From: Lachnospiraceae bacterium
Lineage (GTDB): Bacteria > Bacillota > Clostridia > Lachnospirales > Lachnospiraceae
Direction: 5' to 3'
Length of the DNA stretch: 5,916 nucleotides
Assembly: GCA_003446735.1 (NCBI GenBank)
Contig: DMCJ01000192.1
Coordinates: 1 to 5,916 of the forward strand
The notes beneath the pieces were generated by a model. The model saw only the letters and a list, made by a program, of their open reading frames with translations, ran no database searches and had not been told where the DNA came from. Shown in pieces: positions 1 through 5,527 of this stretch (the first letter of the stretch is position 1; every line of letters starts with the position of its first letter). A program made the translations under genes and the position numbers.

Positions 1-561
1 AAGATAAGAAAGCACATCAATACTTTTATCGTTTTTTTCATAAGCGGAATGTGGCACGGAGCCGCATGGAATTATATCGCCTGGGGTGTGATAAACGGGA
101 TCTATCTTATAGTGGAAGAATTAAGCGAACCTTTAAGAAATAAGATCATGGATAAATGCAGGGTTGATAAGACGAGATTTTCCTTTAAGCTTGGAAGCGG
201 TTTACTTACCTTTGCACTTGTGGATCTGTCCTGGCTTTTCTTCAGGGCGAGGGGGATAGGAAATGCTTTTTCGATATTAAAGCAGATGATCACTGCTTTC
301 CAGGGTGCGCAGTTCTTCGGACTGGCCTTTAACAGAACGGGCTTTTCCGTGCAGCTTACAGTTGCTCTTATCGTGGCATTCATACTGCTTCTTATAGCGG
401 ATGTCCTTAAAGAAAAAGGAACGGATCTGTGGCAGGTTGTTAATAAACAGGGTGCCTGGTTCAGATGGGGCGTTTATCTTTTGATCCTTTTTATGATAAT
501 GATGTATGGCGCATACGGACTTGAATATGCGCAGACGGAATTTATATATTTCCAGTTCTAG
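1..561 (+). CDS. MBOAT family membrane O-acyltransferase, C-terminal part (AlgI/DltB-like), cut by left edge
   Basis: The frame is open from base 1 to the TAG at 559-561, giving 186 residues. The ATG at 49 is internal, because the frame continues upstream without a stop. Visible family marks are the WHG motif (His19 of the visible part, the position regarded as the conserved functional histidine of MBOAT enzymes), followed by W-G-x-x-N-G at 28-33, and the W-L-F-F-R-A motif near 80-85, typical of AlgI/DltB-like proteins. At least three hydrophobic segments are visible, including two near the C-terminus. Family members are usually about 450-500 residues, so roughly 280 N-terminal residues lie outside the window. 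These enzymes move acyl groups across or at the membrane onto extracellular polymers such as alginate, teichoic acid or other polysaccharide. The SGNH-like gene directly downstream is the usual partner. The acyl donor and polymer cannot be deduced. The second motif histidine seen in many relatives is Asn here, which I believe also occurs in other clostridial members. Confidence 0.9.
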   Translation, partial: KIRKHINTFIVFFISGMWHGAAWNYIAWGVINGIYLIVEELSEPLRNKIMDKCRVDKTRFSFKLGSGLLTFALVDLSWLFFRARGIGNAFSILKQMITAFQGAQFFGLAFNRTGFSVQLTVALIVAFILLLIADVLKEKGTDLWQVVNKQGAWFRWGVYLLILFMIMMYGAYGLEYAQTEFIYFQF

Positions 562-564
562 AAT

Positions 565-1488
565 ATGAAGAAGATAATATTTTTTGCAAAGTGCATATTG
601 CTTTTATCGATCCTTTTTATCTTTACGTTTGGGATCGTGATGCCGCAGTATGGCTGTAATTATCAGGCATCACTTATCGATAAGAATGCAAGACTTAAAT
701 CGATAGACGAGCCAAAGATCGTTCTTGTCGGAAATTCCAATCTCGCATTCGGTATCGATTCGAAAAAGATCGAGGATGCATTCGGTATGCCCGTTGTCAA
801 CATGGGACTTCACGGCGGAGCCGGAAATGTCTTTAACGAACAGGCGGCCGTGCAGAATGTTAAAAAAGGTGATATAGTAATTATCAGTTATTCGAGATTT
901 TCAGACGGGGATAAGCTTAAGAATCCCGAGCTTGCATGGATAACGATAGAGGATCATCCTGAGCTTTATTCATATATCAGATTAAAGGACTGGCCTGATA
1001 TGATCCATGCCTATCCAACTTATCTTAAGGATTGTCTCGCTCTTTGGGCAGACGGCATGGGGAATAAGGACAGCGGCGATGAATACAGCAGGATATGGTT
1101 TAATGAATACGGAGACAATATTTATGACCGTCCTTCATTAATGCCCGATACGGATTTTTCGGAAGTTGGGATTCCCGAGATCGGAGACGATACGATCGAA
1201 AGGCTTAATAAGTTAAATGAGAGACTTACGGGCGAAGGCGCGACAATGCTGATCGCGGCGTACCCGATCCCCGTTACGGAAGGCACACCGTCAGCGGAGG
1301 AATATACGGCTTTTAAAAACGAACTTGATGAAAAACTCGACGCGCCGGTCATATCTGACTATACTTCTTATATGATGGATAAGGAATTATTCTATAATAC
1401 CTATCTTCATTTAAATAATACCGGAGTTCAGGTAAGGACAGATAAGCTCATCGCAGATCTTAATGCATATATGCAGCAAAATTTGTGA
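565..1488 (+). CDS. SGNH-hydrolase-like membrane-anchored protein, probable partner of the MBOAT acyltransferase (DltD/AlgJ-like role)
   Basis: The protein has 307 residues. Residues 9-28 are a single hydrophobic segment after a Lys-rich start, giving a signal anchor with the rest outside the cell. Residues 52-63 (IVLVGNSNLAFG) resemble SGNH block I, with Ser58 as the candidate nucleophile. N-M-G-L-H-G-G at 79-85 could serve the oxyanion/glycine block, and the C-terminal L-H-L-N at 281-284 carries the candidate catalytic His282. The acid expected four residues before that His is Asn278, so activity may be altered. There is no lipobox. The start ATG lies one codon (AAT) after the MBOAT stop, in the same frame, and has no recognisable Shine-Dalgarno sequence, which suggests translational coupling. 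In known systems this type of partner takes part in transferring acyl groups to exported polymer. That role is inferred from family style and gene order. The length is shorter than classical DltD (about 400 residues). Confidence 0.8.
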   Translation: MKKIIFFAKCILLLSILFIFTFGIVMPQYGCNYQASLIDKNARLKSIDEPKIVLVGNSNLAFGIDSKKIEDAFGMPVVNMGLHGGAGNVFNEQAAVQNVKKGDIVIISYSRFSDGDKLKNPELAWITIEDHPELYSYIRLKDWPDMIHAYPTYLKDCLALWADGMGNKDSGDEYSRIWFNEYGDNIYDRPSLMPDTDFSEVGIPEIGDDTIERLNKLNERLTGEGATMLIAAYPIPVTEGTPSAEEYTAFKNELDEKLDAPVISDYTSYMMDKELFYNTYLHLNNTGVQVRTDKLIADLNAYMQQNL

Positions 1489-1520
1489 TACAAACAAACC
1501 GTCAGGTTAATATGATATAT

Positions 1521-1526
1521 AAGGAG
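1521..1526 (+). promoter_or_regulatory. Ribosome binding site of the aminotransferase gene
   Basis: AAGGAG lies 7 bases before the ATG at 1534 and fixes that start. It sits in a 45-base gap that has no convincing promoter or terminator, so the gene is probably read from the upstream operon. Confidence 0.85.
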
Positions 1527-1533
1527 ACAGAAT

Positions 1534-2715
1534 ATGGTATCTCAAAAGTACAGGGAAATGTTAAATTTCAAATCCGTGATCAGAGAGATCTCGGTCTATG
1601 CAAATAAGAGAGGAGAGGAGATCGGATACGACAACGTATTTGACTACAGTCTCGGAAACCCTTCGGTTCCTGCACCTCAGGCATTTAACGACGCGCTGAT
1701 CGATATAGTAAAGAATGAGGATCCCCTAAAGCTCCACGGCTACAGTGAGAGTCACGGCATCTGGGAAGTAAGATGCGCTGTTGCGGATTCATTAAAGAGA
1801 AGATTTAATGTTCCCTATACGGGAGATGATATCTTTATGACGAGTGCTGCTGCGGGAGCTATCGCGCATGCGGTAAGAGCGATCACCGTTCCCGGAGATG
1901 AAGTGATCACATTTGCACCCTTCTTCCCCGAATACAATCCTTATATAAATGAAAGCGGAGCCGTATTAAAAGTAGTTCCGGCGGATACGACTTCTTTCCA
2001 GATCAATTTTGATGAATTTGAAAAGATGTTAAACGAAAAGACTTCCGCAGTTCTTATAAACTCTCCGAACAATCCCTCGGGTATCGTATATTCGACTTTA
2101 ACGATCGATAAGCTTGCTTCCATATTAAAAGATGCCGAAAAGAGATTCGGTCATCCCATTTATATCATTTCGGATGAGCCTTACAGGGAGATCGTTTTTG
2201 CGGGAGTGGATGCACCCTTCATAGCAGCGCATTACGACAACACGATCACCTGCTATTCATTTTCCAAATCACTTTCCCTTCCCGGAGAGAGGATCGGATA
2301 TCTTGCGGTAAATCCCGCATGTGAGGATGCAGAGCTCATCGTTCATATGTGCACCCAGATATCGAGAGGTATCGGACATAACTGCCCTTCGTCCCTGATG
2401 CAGCTTGCTGTAGCAAGAGTGCTTGATATCACATCGGATATCTCCGTTTACGAGACGAATGCAAACATACTTTATAATGAACTTACGTCCCTCGGATTTA
2501 CTTGTGTTAAACCCGGCGGAACGTTTTACATTTTCCCGAAGGCTCCGATCGACGATTCGGTTGCATTCTGCAAGGATGCATTAAAAGACGATCTTTGCCT
2601 TGTTCCTGCCGACTCCTTTGGTTGTCCCGGATATTTCAGGATGGCTTATTGCATCAAAACGGAGAAGGTTGAAAGATCACTTGAAGCCATAAGAAAAGTA
2701 GCATCGAGGTATTAA
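1534..2715 (+). CDS. Pyridoxal phosphate-dependent aminotransferase, class I/II (fold type I)
   Basis: This 393-residue cytosolic enzyme has the usual length for the aspartate-aminotransferase superfamily. Motifs in order are S-L-G-N-P at 39-43, the cofactor-ring region F-F-P-E-Y at 130-134, S-P-N-N-P-S-G at 177-183 (Asn180 contacts PLP), S-D-E-P-Y at 213-217 (Asp214 pairs with the pyridine nitrogen, Tyr217), S-F-S-K-S at 242-246 (Lys245 forms the Schiff base), G-E-R-I-G at 251-255 (Arg253 binds the phosphate), and Y-F-R-M at 367-370 (Arg369 binds the substrate alpha-carboxylate). All catalytic positions are intact. It transfers an amino group between an amino acid and a 2-oxo acid, but the side-chain specificity cannot be read from the sequence. 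It resembles a general clostridial aminotransferase family often labelled aspartate aminotransferase. It has its own strong ribosome binding site and is followed after one base by the PAP2 gene, so the two are almost certainly co-transcribed. Confidence 0.95.
   Translation: MVSQKYREMLNFKSVIREISVYANKRGEEIGYDNVFDYSLGNPSVPAPQAFNDALIDIVKNEDPLKLHGYSESHGIWEVRCAVADSLKRRFNVPYTGDDIFMTSAAAGAIAHAVRAITVPGDEVITFAPFFPEYNPYINESGAVLKVVPADTTSFQINFDEFEKMLNEKTSAVLINSPNNPSGIVYSTLTIDKLASILKDAEKRFGHPIYIISDEPYREIVFAGVDAPFIAAHYDNTITCYSFSKSLSLPGERIGYLAVNPACEDAELIVHMCTQISRGIGHNCPSSLMQLAVARVLDITSDISVYETNANILYNELTSLGFTCVKPGGTFYIFPKAPIDDSVAFCKDALKDDLCLVPADSFGCPGYFRMAYCIKTEKVERSLEAIRKVASRY
2706..2710 (+). promoter_or_regulatory. 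Ribosome binding site of the PAP2 gene, inside the end of the aminotransferase gene
   Basis: GAGGT lies 6 bases before the ATG at 2717 and within the last codons of the upstream gene. It supports this start and coupled translation of the two genes. Confidence 0.6.
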
Positions 2716-2716
2716 A

Positions 2717-3439
2717 ATGGATTTCTTAAAAAACGACGAAACTAAAAAAACACTTATCCGGACGGGAATATTATTTCTGGTATTTATCATCTATACACTG
2801 CTCGTAACAAAGGTAAATGTTGCCGAACTTCCCGTTACACTTACGGACGGTACGCTTGCCGATCCCTCATCGGCCGAGGTAGGATTTTCAAAATTAAACA
2901 ATGCGATCCATCTGGCAATTAATTATAACGGGACATGGTATCTGATCTCGAAATGCCTTGGCATACTCGCGTTTGCGGTTGTTGCGTTTTTCGCATTTCT
3001 TGGATGTGCGCAGTTATTTACTTCAAAGAGTATTGCAAAGGTCGATAAGGACCTGTTCGTTTTAGCAGGATTCTATGTGCTTGTACTTGCGACCTATATC
3101 CTTTTCGAAAAGGTTACACTTAATTACAGACCTTTCATACTTGATGTGGAAGAGGGCCTTGAAGGATCATATCCTTCGTCTCATGCGATGCTCGGCATGT
3201 GTGTTTTTATCACTGCAGCAATGCAGTTTAAAAACAGACTGAAAAATAAAAATGTAAATCTCACAGTAAGGATCATCTGCATGGCTCTTGCGATCCTTAC
3301 TGTTGTAAGCCGTCTTCTTTCCGGTGTCCATTGGTTTACCGATATCATCGGCGGAGTACTTGTAAGTGCATTTTTGATCTCCTTATACAAGACAGTTTTT
3401 CTTATTGTTATAAACATGAATAAAGAATCTTTTGACTGA
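2717..3439 (+). CDS. PAP2-family integral membrane phosphatase
   Basis: The protein has 240 residues with about six hydrophobic segments (near 14-31, 79-102, 113-130, 154-170, 184-198 and 206-232). The three PAP2 phosphatase motifs are present. Motif 1 is a Lys...Arg-Pro element (Lys132, Arg138, Pro139). Motif 2 is P-S-S-H (153-156, His156 as general acid). Motif 3 is S-R-x5-H-x3-D (Ser198, Arg199, His205 as nucleophile, Asp209). Motif 1 has five residues between Lys and Arg rather than the usual six. Such enzymes remove phosphate from lipid phosphates such as phosphatidic acid, phosphatidylglycerol phosphate or undecaprenyl pyrophosphate at the outer membrane face. Which of these applies is not visible. 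An unusually long loop between helices 1 and 2 (about 32-78) probably faces outward. The gene follows the aminotransferase stop by one base and appears to end the operon, although no clear terminator follows it. Confidence 0.9.
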   Translation: MDFLKNDETKKTLIRTGILFLVFIIYTLLVTKVNVAELPVTLTDGTLADPSSAEVGFSKLNNAIHLAINYNGTWYLISKCLGILAFAVVAFFAFLGCAQLFTSKSIAKVDKDLFVLAGFYVLVLATYILFEKVTLNYRPFILDVEEGLEGSYPSSHAMLGMCVFITAAMQFKNRLKNKNVNLTVRIICMALAILTVVSRLLSGVHWFTDIIGGVLVSAFLISLYKTVFLIVINMNKESFD

Positions 3440-3468
3440 AAATGCGTTATTTGCACAAATGTGAACTG

Positions 3469-3495
3469 TTGAAGAAGATGGTTGTGTGATAAAAT
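3469..3495 (+). promoter_or_regulatory. Probable extended -10 promoter for the secreted repeat protein
   Basis: A TG-A-TAAAAT extended -10 element lies at 3487-3495, with a weak -35 (TTGAAG, 3469-3474) 15 bases before the hexamer. Transcription would start near 3502, leaving a leader of about 64 bases. The -35 spacing is short, so the extended -10 would carry most of the recognition. A 12-base near-palindrome (ATTTG-CA-CAAAT, 3449-3460) sits just upstream and could be a regulator site, but this is speculative. Confidence 0.5.
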
Positions 3496-3507
3496 CCTCA
3501 TAACAAA

Positions 3508-3545
3508 AAGCTGAATTACGTTTTGAAGGCGTATATTTTTAGCTT
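3508..3545 (+). other. Weak leader hairpin ahead of the ribosome binding site
   Basis: AAGCT (3508-3512) can pair with AGCTT (3541-3545). Inside, AATTACG (3514-3520) pairs with CGTA and ATT (3530-3537) around one bulged T, leaving a 9-base loop. The stem is AU-rich with an uneven internal loop, so stability is modest. It ends six bases before the AAGGAGG. It matches no riboswitch class I recognise and could be chance. Confidence 0.25.
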
Positions 3546-3550
3546 GTGAG

Positions 3551-3557
3551 AAGGAGG
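3551..3557 (+). promoter_or_regulatory. Strong ribosome binding site of the secreted repeat protein
   Basis: AAGGAGG lies 8 bases before the ATG at 3566, a near-perfect match to the anti-Shine-Dalgarno sequence. It fixes the start directly before the signal peptide. Confidence 0.9.
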
Positions 3558-3565
3558 ATAAGGAT

Positions 3566-5257
3566 ATGAGATTTAAAATCAGTGTAAAACTAAAACGCCG
3601 GATCGGAAAAGGTCTGGCGTTTGTTTTGTCGGCGGCTATGGTAATCCCGGGCTCAGCAGTTTTCGCATATGCGGAAGAACGGGAAGCAGAATCTGTTGAA
3701 GAGGCAGAATTAGTTGATGAAAGCGGATTGACCGAGGAAGCAAACTTTGAAGTAAGTGGAAATGTTAAACTTTCGAGTATCCCGGATGGGGCAGATGTTG
3801 TAATGTCGGCGGATACTGTATTGGAAATAGATACAGATAAAACAATTGCATCAATTGCATCTATTAACGATAGCACTGGATATGGTTTTTTATATACGAT
3901 CGAGATCAAGGGTGAAGGGAAACTAACCGTTAACAGAGATATTCAGGCAAAAGCTATAACTATCGACAGTGGAAGCATAACTGTTAAGGGGGGCGAGCAT
4001 AATATTTTTGCAATCGGCGGAAATGTAACTATTAAAGGTGGAGAGGTTAATGGTTCCGGAGCAAACTTCGGTATTCTTTCGGACGGCGGCAGTGTAAATA
4101 TTTCCGGAGGCACGATAAATGTTGTGAGCAACAGCAATTGGGCTATTGCAGCAAATGATATTACCATTGGTGGAGAGAAGACTGTAGTTACAGCAACTGC
4201 CAAACCCAGTACATCCGAACATGATACTAATGCCGGAATATGTGCATTAAATAGCGCCTTGGTCATACAGAGCCCCTTAGCAATAGTTACTCCGGAAGGC
4301 GGAAGCACCGGTTCATTCCAACATGATTGGGGACTTGGTAATCCTTTCACATACTATGTGGTGCTTGATTCAAATGGAAAAAAATCACTAAATGTTGTGA
4401 TCAAGAATCCTGCTTCGGTAGAAGATGACAAAAAAGACGATCAAAATGACGATCAAAAAAATGACCAAAATGATGATAAAAAAGAGGAAGACAAAAAGGA
4501 AGATGAGTCGAATTCAACCGTTGACCCCCAAAAGGTAAATTCCTGTGTCAGTGATCTTTATAAATCGGCTTTTGGAAGAGAAGCAACTGAAGGTGAGATT
4601 AAGACCTGGGCAGATCAGGTGGTAAGCGGTGAGATCAGCTACGCAAATCTTCTCGTTGGTATCATTCAGAGTCCGGAGTTTAAAAATAAACAGACGACTG
4701 ATAAGGAATATGTAATATCTTTATATACGACGATATTTGGAAGGACTCCTACGGATGAAGAGGTAAAGAGCTGGACAGACAAGATTTCAGGCGGCATGTC
4801 CAGAGATGAAGTAATGATGGGATTTGTCAATTCAGAAGAAGCCGGAAATAAAGCAGATGCAATGGGAATCCCTCAAGGAAAAATGATGTCTGATGGAACG
4901 ATCCATTACAACAAAGGTATAAATGATTTTGTCAGCAGATGCTACACCGTAGTCCTTGGCAGAAAAGGTGAGAAGACCGGAGTCGATTACTGGACAGAGA
5001 AAATCTACAATAAGGAATATACTCCCGAACAGGTTATAACCGGATTTGTTGATTCAAAAGAATTTGCCAACAGGGAACTTAGCGACGACGAATTTCTTGA
5101 AGTTCTTTACAAGACATTCTTTGACAGAGCATCGGATGAGGCGGGAAAAGCTGACTGGAGTAAGCAGCTCAAAGATGGAAAGAAGAGGATCGATATCATT
5201 CCGGGATTTGCAAGGTCAGTGGAATTTAAAAATCTTTTGGCTAAGTATGGAATGTAA
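3566..5257 (+). CDS. Exported modular protein: signal peptide, beta-helix-like domain, charged linker, four DUF4214-type repeats
   Basis: The protein has 563 residues. Residues 1-36 are a signal peptide: a basic start with many Lys/Arg, a hydrophobic core at 17-34, and likely cleavage after A-Y-A at 34-36. An acidic stretch (37-60) follows. Residues about 62-280 are rich in short Gly-Ile-Val-Thr strands with recurring G-x-V-x-I-x-G-G patterns (for example near 136-143, 152-159 and 176-182), as in right-handed beta-helix or Cthe_2159-like carbohydrate-binding proteins. Residues 286-315 are an Asp/Lys/Gln/Glu spacer. Residues 328-554 hold four copies of a roughly 45-residue unit (LY..xFGR...W...G.....F..S.EF), the hallmark of DUF4214 domains found in bacterial surface proteins. 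There is no LPXTG, SLH domain or C-terminal membrane anchor, so the protein is either released or held by the repeats themselves. No catalytic residues are recognised. The gene has its own promoter and terminator, so it is likely monocistronic. Export is confident; ligand and function are unknown. Confidence 0.9.
   Translation: MRFKISVKLKRRIGKGLAFVLSAAMVIPGSAVFAYAEEREAESVEEAELVDESGLTEEANFEVSGNVKLSSIPDGADVVMSADTVLEIDTDKTIASIASINDSTGYGFLYTIEIKGEGKLTVNRDIQAKAITIDSGSITVKGGEHNIFAIGGNVTIKGGEVNGSGANFGILSDGGSVNISGGTINVVSNSNWAIAANDITIGGEKTVVTATAKPSTSEHDTNAGICALNSALVIQSPLAIVTPEGGSTGSFQHDWGLGNPFTYYVVLDSNGKKSLNVVIKNPASVEDDKKDDQNDDQKNDQNDDKKEEDKKEDESNSTVDPQKVNSCVSDLYKSAFGREATEGEIKTWADQVVSGEISYANLLVGIIQSPEFKNKQTTDKEYVISLYTTIFGRTPTDEEVKSWTDKISGGMSRDEVMMGFVNSEEAGNKADAMGIPQGKMMSDGTIHYNKGINDFVSRCYTVVLGRKGEKTGVDYWTEKIYNKEYTPEQVITGFVDSKEFANRELSDDEFLEVLYKTFFDRASDEAGKADWSKQLKDGKKRIDIIPGFARSVEFKNLLAKYGM
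4421..4510 (+). repeat. Low-complexity coding repeat for an Asp/Lys/Gln/Glu linker
   Basis: This segment encodes residues 286-315, made of imperfect D-D-Q-K-N, D-D-Q-N and D-D-K-K units written with GAC/GAT, CAA and AAA codons. It separates the beta-helix-like region from the DUF4214-type repeats and would be a flexible, highly charged spacer. Slippage-driven length variation between strains is expected but is not shown here. Confidence 0.75.
4547..5227 (+). repeat. Four DUF4214-type protein repeats
   Basis: The repeat units are residues 328-372, 383-426, 456-500 and 511-554. Each carries an aromatic Tyr in a leading helix (L-Y-K/T or C-Y-T), a G-R or D-R turn, a conserved Trp about 14-16 residues after the Tyr, and a closing G-F/G-I plus S-x-E-F/A element. 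Units 1-2 and 3-4 are separated by a 29-residue insert (427-455), suggesting two paired domains. The repeats have diverged at DNA level, so the duplications are old. Domain naming rests on motif recognition, not on a profile search. Confidence 0.8.
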
Positions 5258-5278
5258 ATTTGATCTGCGGTATCAAAT
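5258..5278 (+). other. Small hairpin directly after the secreted-protein stop codon
   Basis: ATTTGAT (5258-5264) and ATCAAAT (5272-5278) form a perfect 7-bp AU-rich stem with a 7-base loop, beginning one base after the TAA at 5255-5257. It precedes the main terminator by 6 bases and may protect the 3' end or help release, but it has no U-tract of its own. Confidence 0.4.
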
Positions 5279-5284
5279 GTGATA

Positions 5285-5317
5285 TAACGGGGCAGAATCT
5301 GTAGTTCTGCTCCGTTA
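5285..5317 (+). terminator. Stem-loop terminator of the secreted repeat protein gene
   Basis: TAACGGGGCAGAA (5285-5297) pairs with TTCTGCTCCGTTA (5305-5317), a 13-bp stem with one G-U pair and a 7-base loop. The tail is only moderately T-rich (CTATTTG), so it is weaker than a textbook intrinsic terminator. Even so, the position after the stop codon and before a new promoter fits termination. Confidence 0.75.
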
Positions 5318-5331
5318 CTATTTGAAAATAA

Positions 5332-5412
5332 AAATCAAATGAAAATCAAAATCGAAAAATGGAAATCAAATTGAAATCAAATCCGAAAAATGAAAATCAA
5401 AATAAAATCAAA
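5332..5412. repeat. A-rich 31-bp tandem repeat, about 2.6 copies
   Basis: The octamer AAATCAAA occurs exactly at 5332, 5343, 5363, 5374, 5394 and 5405, so starts are spaced 11, 20, 11, 20 and 11 bases. This reveals a 31-bp unit (5332-5362, 5363-5393, then 5394 onward, broken after about 5412), each with two octamers; the two complete units end in a GAAAAATG element. The spacing is close to one, two and three helical turns, so the A-runs fall on one face of the DNA and should bend it. The repeat lies between the terminator and the promoter of the Lys/Ala-rich gene. It encodes nothing plausible on either strand. Confidence 0.8.
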
Positions 5413-5454
5413 TTTAAGTGCCCCAAAAAAGTCTACGAAATTCAGCACAAAAAT

Positions 5455-5483
5455 TTGACAATATACGATAAATGGTATACACT
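5455..5483 (+). promoter_or_regulatory. Promoter of the Lys/Ala-rich histone H1-like gene
   Basis: There is a consensus -35 TTGACA at 5455-5460. The -10 is either TACACT at 5478-5483 (17-base spacer) or TGG-TATACA at 5473-5481 (extended -10, 15-base spacer). Transcription would begin near 5488-5492. A-runs at 5425-5430 and 5449-5453 precede the -35 and could act as an UP element. The inverted repeat TATAC-N8-GTATA (5462-5479) fills the spacer and could be an operator, without further support. Confidence 0.7.
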
Positions 5484-5510
5484 CATAAATAGTTACATGT
5501 CTAGTGTCAA

Positions 5511-5517
5511 AAGGAGG
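5511..5517 (+). promoter_or_regulatory. Strong ribosome binding site of the Lys/Ala-rich gene
   Basis: AAGGAGG lies 10 bases before the ATG at 5528. It decides that the + strand frame is the real gene here rather than the long open frame on the - strand. Confidence 0.85.
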
Positions 5518-5527
5518 AACATAGATC

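Noticed and set aside
1489..1533. Possible promoter (TATGAT at 1511-1516) before the aminotransferase gene
   Set aside because: No acceptable -35 lies 16-18 bases upstream, and transcription would start on top of the ribosome binding site.
3440..3468. Terminator after the PAP2 gene
   Set aside because: The only inverted repeat (ATTTG-CA-CAAAT) has a two-base gap, no GC-rich stem and no following T-run, so it cannot form a normal terminator hairpin.
3502..3565. Riboswitch in the leader of the secreted-protein gene
   Set aside because: The leader is only about 64 bases, its stem is weak, and none of the conserved cores of known riboswitch classes is visible.
3181..3909. 242-codon open frame on the - strand
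   Set aside because: It runs across the end of the PAP2 gene, the promoter region and the start of the secreted protein, all well supported on the + strand, and its translation shows no recognisable domain.
3923..4350. Two overlapping - strand open frames of 99 and 135 codons
   Set aside because: Both lie entirely within the beta-helix-like coding region and reflect its repetitive codon composition.
5332..5412. Possible CRISPR-like array
   Set aside because: The 31-bp units abut directly without unique spacers, are low-complexity and diverged, and no cas gene is near.
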